Below are positions 60,884-64,000 of a DNA stretch of 64,000 nucleotides, in pieces; position 1 is the stretch's first letter, and every line of letters starts with the position of its first letter. Both the position numbers and the translations under genes were made by a program. The notes under the pieces are model-generated. The model saw nothing but the letters and a program-made list of their open reading frames with translations, did not search any database and was not told the origin of the DNA. Source of the DNA: DASWOJ01 sp964250755 (GTDB taxonomy: Bacteria > Pseudomonadota > Alphaproteobacteria > Acetobacterales > Acetobacteraceae); NCBI GenBank assembly GCA_964250755.1, contig CAXUHB010000003.1:230063-294062 (forward strand). Reading direction: 5' to 3'.

Positions 60884-62095
60884 ATGTCCGGAGCCGCCGC
60901 CGACCCCCGCTTGCTGCCGGCCCGCGCCGCGCCGAAGAAGGCGCTGCAGTTCAGCTGGTCCGACCCAAGATTCCGCAACATCGTCTGGCAGGTGCTCATC
61001 ATCGGCACCGTGCTGGCCATCGGCTGGTATCTCGTCAGCAACACGCAGAAGAACCTGGCGGCCCGGCGCATCGCCACCGGGTTCGACTTCCTGGGCCGCG
61101 TCGCCGGCATCCCCATCGGCGAGCACCTGATCTCCTACGATCCCGCGATCGACACCTTTGGCACCGCGCTCATCATCGGCATGCTCAACACGCTCAAGGT
61201 CGCAATCGTAGGCGTCGTGCTGGCGACCCTGTGGGGCACCCTGCTGGGCGTCGCCCGGTTGTCCAAGAACTGGCTGATCGCCAAGCTGGCCGCGGTCTAT
61301 GTCGAGACGCTGCGCGACATCCCGGTGCTGCTGCAGCTGTTCTTCTGGTACGCCCTCGTGCAGACCCTTCCGGTGCCGCGCCAGAGCCTCCACCCGCTGC
61401 CCGGCGTGTTCCTGTCCAACCGCGGCTTCAAGGTGCCCGTGCTGGATTGGACGCCGGCCTACTGGTGGGTGCTGGCCGCATTCGCCGTGGGCGCCGTGGG
61501 CACCTACGCCTGGTCCGCCGCGGCGGACCGCAAGCAGATGGCGACCGGCGTGCGTCCCGCGGTGTGGCCGGTGGCGCTGGGCTTGCTCGTTGCCCTTCCC
61601 GCGGCGGTGTGGCTGGTGCTGGGCGCCCCGTTCACCCCGGACGTGCCGGAGCTACGCGGCTTCAACTTCGTCGGCGGCGCAACGCTCACCCCCGAATACG
61701 GCGCGCTGACGCTGGGGCTGACGCTATACACCTCTGCCTACGTGGCGGAGATCGTGCGGTCCGGCATCCTGGCGGTGCCCACGGGACAGTGGGAGGCCGC
61801 CGGCGCGCTCGGCTTGCGGTCTGGCACTGTGCTGCGCCAGGTTGTGCTGCCGCAGGCGCTGCGGGTCATTATCCCGCCGATGACCAGCCAGTACCTGAAC
61901 CTGACCAAGAACAGCTCGCTCGCGGTCGCCATCGGCTACCAGGACGTGTTCAGCATCGCCAATACGACCCTGAACCAGACGGGCCAGGCCATCGAGGGCG
62001 TCGCCATCTTCATGGCGGTTTACCTGAGCATCAGCCTGGCCGTCAGTTTCATCATGAACCGCTACAACGCCCGCAAGGCCTTGGTGGAGCGCTAG
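60884..62095 (+). CDS. aapQ: General amino acid ABC transporter permease AapQ
   Basis: 403 residues. Long AapQ-type N-terminus (FSWSDPRFRNIVWQVLIIGT), VYVETLRDIPVLLQLFFWYA and the cytoplasmic EAA loop (GQWEAAGALGLRSGTVLRQV). About eight membrane helices. It pairs with AapM to form the channel. It starts 236 bases after aapJ, across the terminator-like hairpin. Confidence 0.94.
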   Translation: MSGAAADPRLLPARAAPKKALQFSWSDPRFRNIVWQVLIIGTVLAIGWYLVSNTQKNLAARRIATGFDFLGRVAGIPIGEHLISYDPAIDTFGTALIIGMLNTLKVAIVGVVLATLWGTLLGVARLSKNWLIAKLAAVYVETLRDIPVLLQLFFWYALVQTLPVPRQSLHPLPGVFLSNRGFKVPVLDWTPAYWWVLAAFAVGAVGTYAWSAAADRKQMATGVRPAVWPVALGLLVALPAAVWLVLGAPFTPDVPELRGFNFVGGATLTPEYGALTLGLTLYTSAYVAEIVRSGILAVPTGQWEAAGALGLRSGTVLRQVVLPQALRVIIPPMTSQYLNLTKNSSLAVAIGYQDVFSIANTTLNQTGQAIEGVAIFMAVYLSISLAVSFIMNRYNARKALVER

Positions 62096-62099
62096 AGCC

Positions 62100-63299
62100 A
62101 TGTCGGAAGCAACCGTCCGCACCGCTGGGGCCGCGGTGTCCGAAGCCGCAGGGGAACCGGTGTCCTCCGTTGCCGGCATTCCCGCGGCGCCCATCGTGCG
62201 CCGCCCGCCCCTTGGCGCCGGGTTGGGGCCAGTCGGCTGGGCACGAGCCAACCTGTTCAACTCGTGGTGGTCCTCCGCTGTCACGATCCTGCTGCTGTAT
62301 CTGGTCGTGCGCTGGGTGGTGGGCTTCGTGAACTGGGGCGTGCTGAACGCGGTCTGGAGCGTCCCGGCCACACCGTCCGGCGCCCCGGACCCGGAGGCTT
62401 GCCGGGCGGCGCAGGGCACGGGCGCCTGCTGGGCGATGGTTGGGGACAAGTACCGCTTCACGCTGTTCGGCCGCTACCCCTATGACGAGCAGTGGCGCCC
62501 GGCCGTGGTCGTGCTGCTGTTCCTGGGGCTGTATGCCATCTCCGCCATGAAGCGGTTCTGGCGCAAGGAACTGGTGCTGATCTGGGCCGCGACGCTGACG
62601 CTGATCGGCGTGCTGATGTGGGGCGGCATCCTGGGCATGGAATACGTGCCGCAGGACTCCTGGGGCGGGCTGCCGATCACGCTGATCCTCAGCACCTTCG
62701 GCCTGGCGCTCGGCTTCCCGCTGGGGGTCGTGGTGGCGCTGGGCCGGCGGTCGCGGGAGATGCCGGCGGTGCGCATGCTGTGCGTCTGCTATGTCGAGCT
62801 GATCCGCGGCGTGCCGCTGGTATCCGTGCTGTTCATGGTCAGCGTTATGTTCCCGTTGTTCATGCCGGCGGGCATCAACCCGGACAAGCTGCTACGGGCG
62901 CAGGTCGCCTTCATCCTGTTCGCAGCCGCCTACCTGGCGGAGGTCGTGCGCGGCGGCCTGCAGGCGCTGCCCAAGGGGCAGTATGAGGCCGCGGACGCCC
63001 TGGGCCTGTCCTACTGGAAGAAGACCGGGCTGATCGTGCTGCCGCAGGCCCTGCGGCTGGTGATCCCGCCGCTGGTCAACACCTTCATCGGCTTCTTCAA
63101 GGACACGACCCTGGTGGTCATCATCGGCATCTTCGACCTGCTGCTGTCCGGCAAGACCGCCATCACCGATCCGGTCTGGCAGGCCTACAGCACCGAGATG
63201 TACCTGTTCCTGGCCGCCATCTACTTCGTTTTCTGCTACGTCATGGCCCGCTACAGCCGCGGGCTGGAGCAGGAGTTCAGCCGCACCGTCCGCCGCTGA
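62100..63299 (+). CDS. aapM: General amino acid ABC transporter permease AapM
   Basis: 399 residues. RANLFNSWWSSAVTILLLYL begins the membrane part; RMLCVCYVELIRGVPLVSVL and KGQYEAADALGLSYWKKTGL (EAA loop) are conserved. It begins 4 bases after the aapQ stop. The end ARYSRGLEQEFSRTVRR is usual for AapM. Confidence 0.94.
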   Translation: MSEATVRTAGAAVSEAAGEPVSSVAGIPAAPIVRRPPLGAGLGPVGWARANLFNSWWSSAVTILLLYLVVRWVVGFVNWGVLNAVWSVPATPSGAPDPEACRAAQGTGACWAMVGDKYRFTLFGRYPYDEQWRPAVVVLLFLGLYAISAMKRFWRKELVLIWAATLTLIGVLMWGGILGMEYVPQDSWGGLPITLILSTFGLALGFPLGVVVALGRRSREMPAVRMLCVCYVELIRGVPLVSVLFMVSVMFPLFMPAGINPDKLLRAQVAFILFAAAYLAEVVRGGLQALPKGQYEAADALGLSYWKKTGLIVLPQALRLVIPPLVNTFIGFFKDTTLVVIIGIFDLLLSGKTAITDPVWQAYSTEMYLFLAAIYFVFCYVMARYSRGLEQEFSRTVRR

Positions 63300-63321
63300 C
63301 GCGGCCCCTGGAGGATCACGC

Positions 63322-64000
63322 ATGAGCCAATCCGCGACGATGGACCACCCGGCCACAGCCGGCAGCAACCAGCCGGCGATCCTGCTGGACAAGGTGAACA
63401 AGTGGTACGGCGCCATGCACGTCCTGCGCGACGTGAACATGACCGTCGGCCACCGCGAGAAGGTGGTGGTCTGCGGCCCCTCGGGGTCGGGCAAGAGCAC
63501 CATGATCCGCTGCATCAACCGCCTGGAGAGCCATCAGGAAGGCCGCATCGTCGTGGACGGGACGGAGCTGACGGACGACCTCCGCGCGCTCGACACCATC
63601 CGGCGCGAGGTCGGGATGGTGTTCCAGAGCTTCAACCTGTTCCCGCACCTGACGATCCTGGAGAACTGCACCCTGGCGCCGATATGGGTTCGCAAGATGC
63701 CCAAGGCGGAGGCGGAGGAGCTGGCCATGAGCTACCTGCGCCGGGTCAAGATACCCGAGCAGGCCAACAAGTATCCCGGCCAGCTCTCGGGCGGCCAGCA
63801 GCAGCGCGTCGCCATCGCCCGCGCGCTGTGCATGAAGCCCAAGATCATGCTGTTCGACGAACCCACCAGCGCGCTCGACCCCGAGATGATCAAGGAGGTG
63901 CTGGACACCATGATCGGCCTGGCGCACGACGGCATGACGATGGTCTGCGTGACGCACGAGATGGGCTTCGCCCGCCAGGTCGCCGACCGCGTGGTGTTCA
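63322..64000 (+). CDS. aapP: General amino acid ABC transporter ATP-binding protein AapP (cut by window edge)
   Basis: At least 226 residues. Walker A VCGPSGSGKSTMIRC, signature GQLSGGQQQRVAIARALC and Walker B KIMLFDEPTSALDPEM with the H-loop VTHEMGFARQVADRVVF. GGAGG lies just upstream of ATG 63322, 22 bases after aapM. About 30 residues are missing at the C-terminus. It powers the AapQM channel. Confidence 0.95.
   Translation, partial: MSQSATMDHPATAGSNQPAILLDKVNKWYGAMHVLRDVNMTVGHREKVVVCGPSGSGKSTMIRCINRLESHQEGRIVVDGTELTDDLRALDTIRREVGMVFQSFNLFPHLTILENCTLAPIWVRKMPKAEAEELAMSYLRRVKIPEQANKYPGQLSGGQQQRVAIARALCMKPKIMLFDEPTSALDPEMIKEVLDTMIGLAHDGMTMVCVTHEMGFARQVADRVVF

Overview
The window is very GC-rich bacterial chromosome, most likely from an alphaproteobacterium of the Rhodospirillales/Acetobacteraceae type (Roseomonas-like). 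The evidence is gene content: a complete aap-type general amino acid ABC transporter, the fliC-flbT-flaF-DUF1217 flagellin block, ccmA-ccmB next to acnA, a 180-kDa class NAD-glutamate dehydrogenase and FUSC/DUF599 membrane proteins. Genus is an inference; no 16S gene or taxon-specific marker is present. No prophage, CRISPR array or intact insertion sequence was seen.

Layout. 1-3660: a solute-binding protein (cut by the window edge) divergent from a HutC-type GntR regulator, followed by an MFS transporter with a non-ATG start and an exported-looking amidohydrolase. 3726-5066: a second MFS carrier, closed by a strong hairpin. 5188-13143: a tight six-gene operon (NAD-isocitrate/isopropylmalate-type dehydrogenase, acetolactate-synthase-like TPP enzyme, zinc alcohol dehydrogenase, phaE, phaC, acyl-CoA transferase), the last four joined by 4-base ATGA overlaps; this is the most interesting metabolic unit. 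13174-15828: two alpha/beta hydrolases on the minus strand. 15906-18501: flagellin and its assembly regulators. 18642-24857: a DUF1223 protein, a 65-residue ORF with a strong ribosome site, and gdhB.

24861-31500 is accessory DNA: an Imm49-like immunity gene split by one in-frame TAG, a MazE/MazF-type toxin-antitoxin pair, a short exported intradiol-dioxygenase-like protein, a two-gene cassette with a glycine-rich membrane protein, a flavin monooxygenase plus sulfite-oxidase-like pair, and the tail of an IS630-type transposase. 31534-49294 mixes small membrane and lipoproteins, convergent DUF1045 and phnN, two gamma-glutamyltransferase-fold enzymes, an AbrB-type protein, a second TPP enzyme divergent from a free-standing Lrp/AsnC ligand domain, two Uma2-family proteins, a PD-(D/E)XK-like protein, a GGT-amidase-cupin operon, a CBS-pair protein, a YpfJ-type metallopeptidase and a BciB/FrhB-family protein. 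49428-64000: ccmB and ccmA, an FkbM methyltransferase, acnA, a FUSC protein, an M20 peptidase whose last codons lie antisense over tRNA-Val(CAC), and aapJQMP (aapP runs off the end).

Between the genes are at least three dispersed repeat families: palindromic elements ended by GTCATTGCGAG/CTCGCAATGAC, paired inverted CCCTCTCCCxGxGGGAGAGGG units, and a third family shared by 14392-14456 and 51080-51154. There are also six two-copy tandem duplications of 14-18 bp, several placed at ribosome sites, a promoter, or inside a toxin gene.
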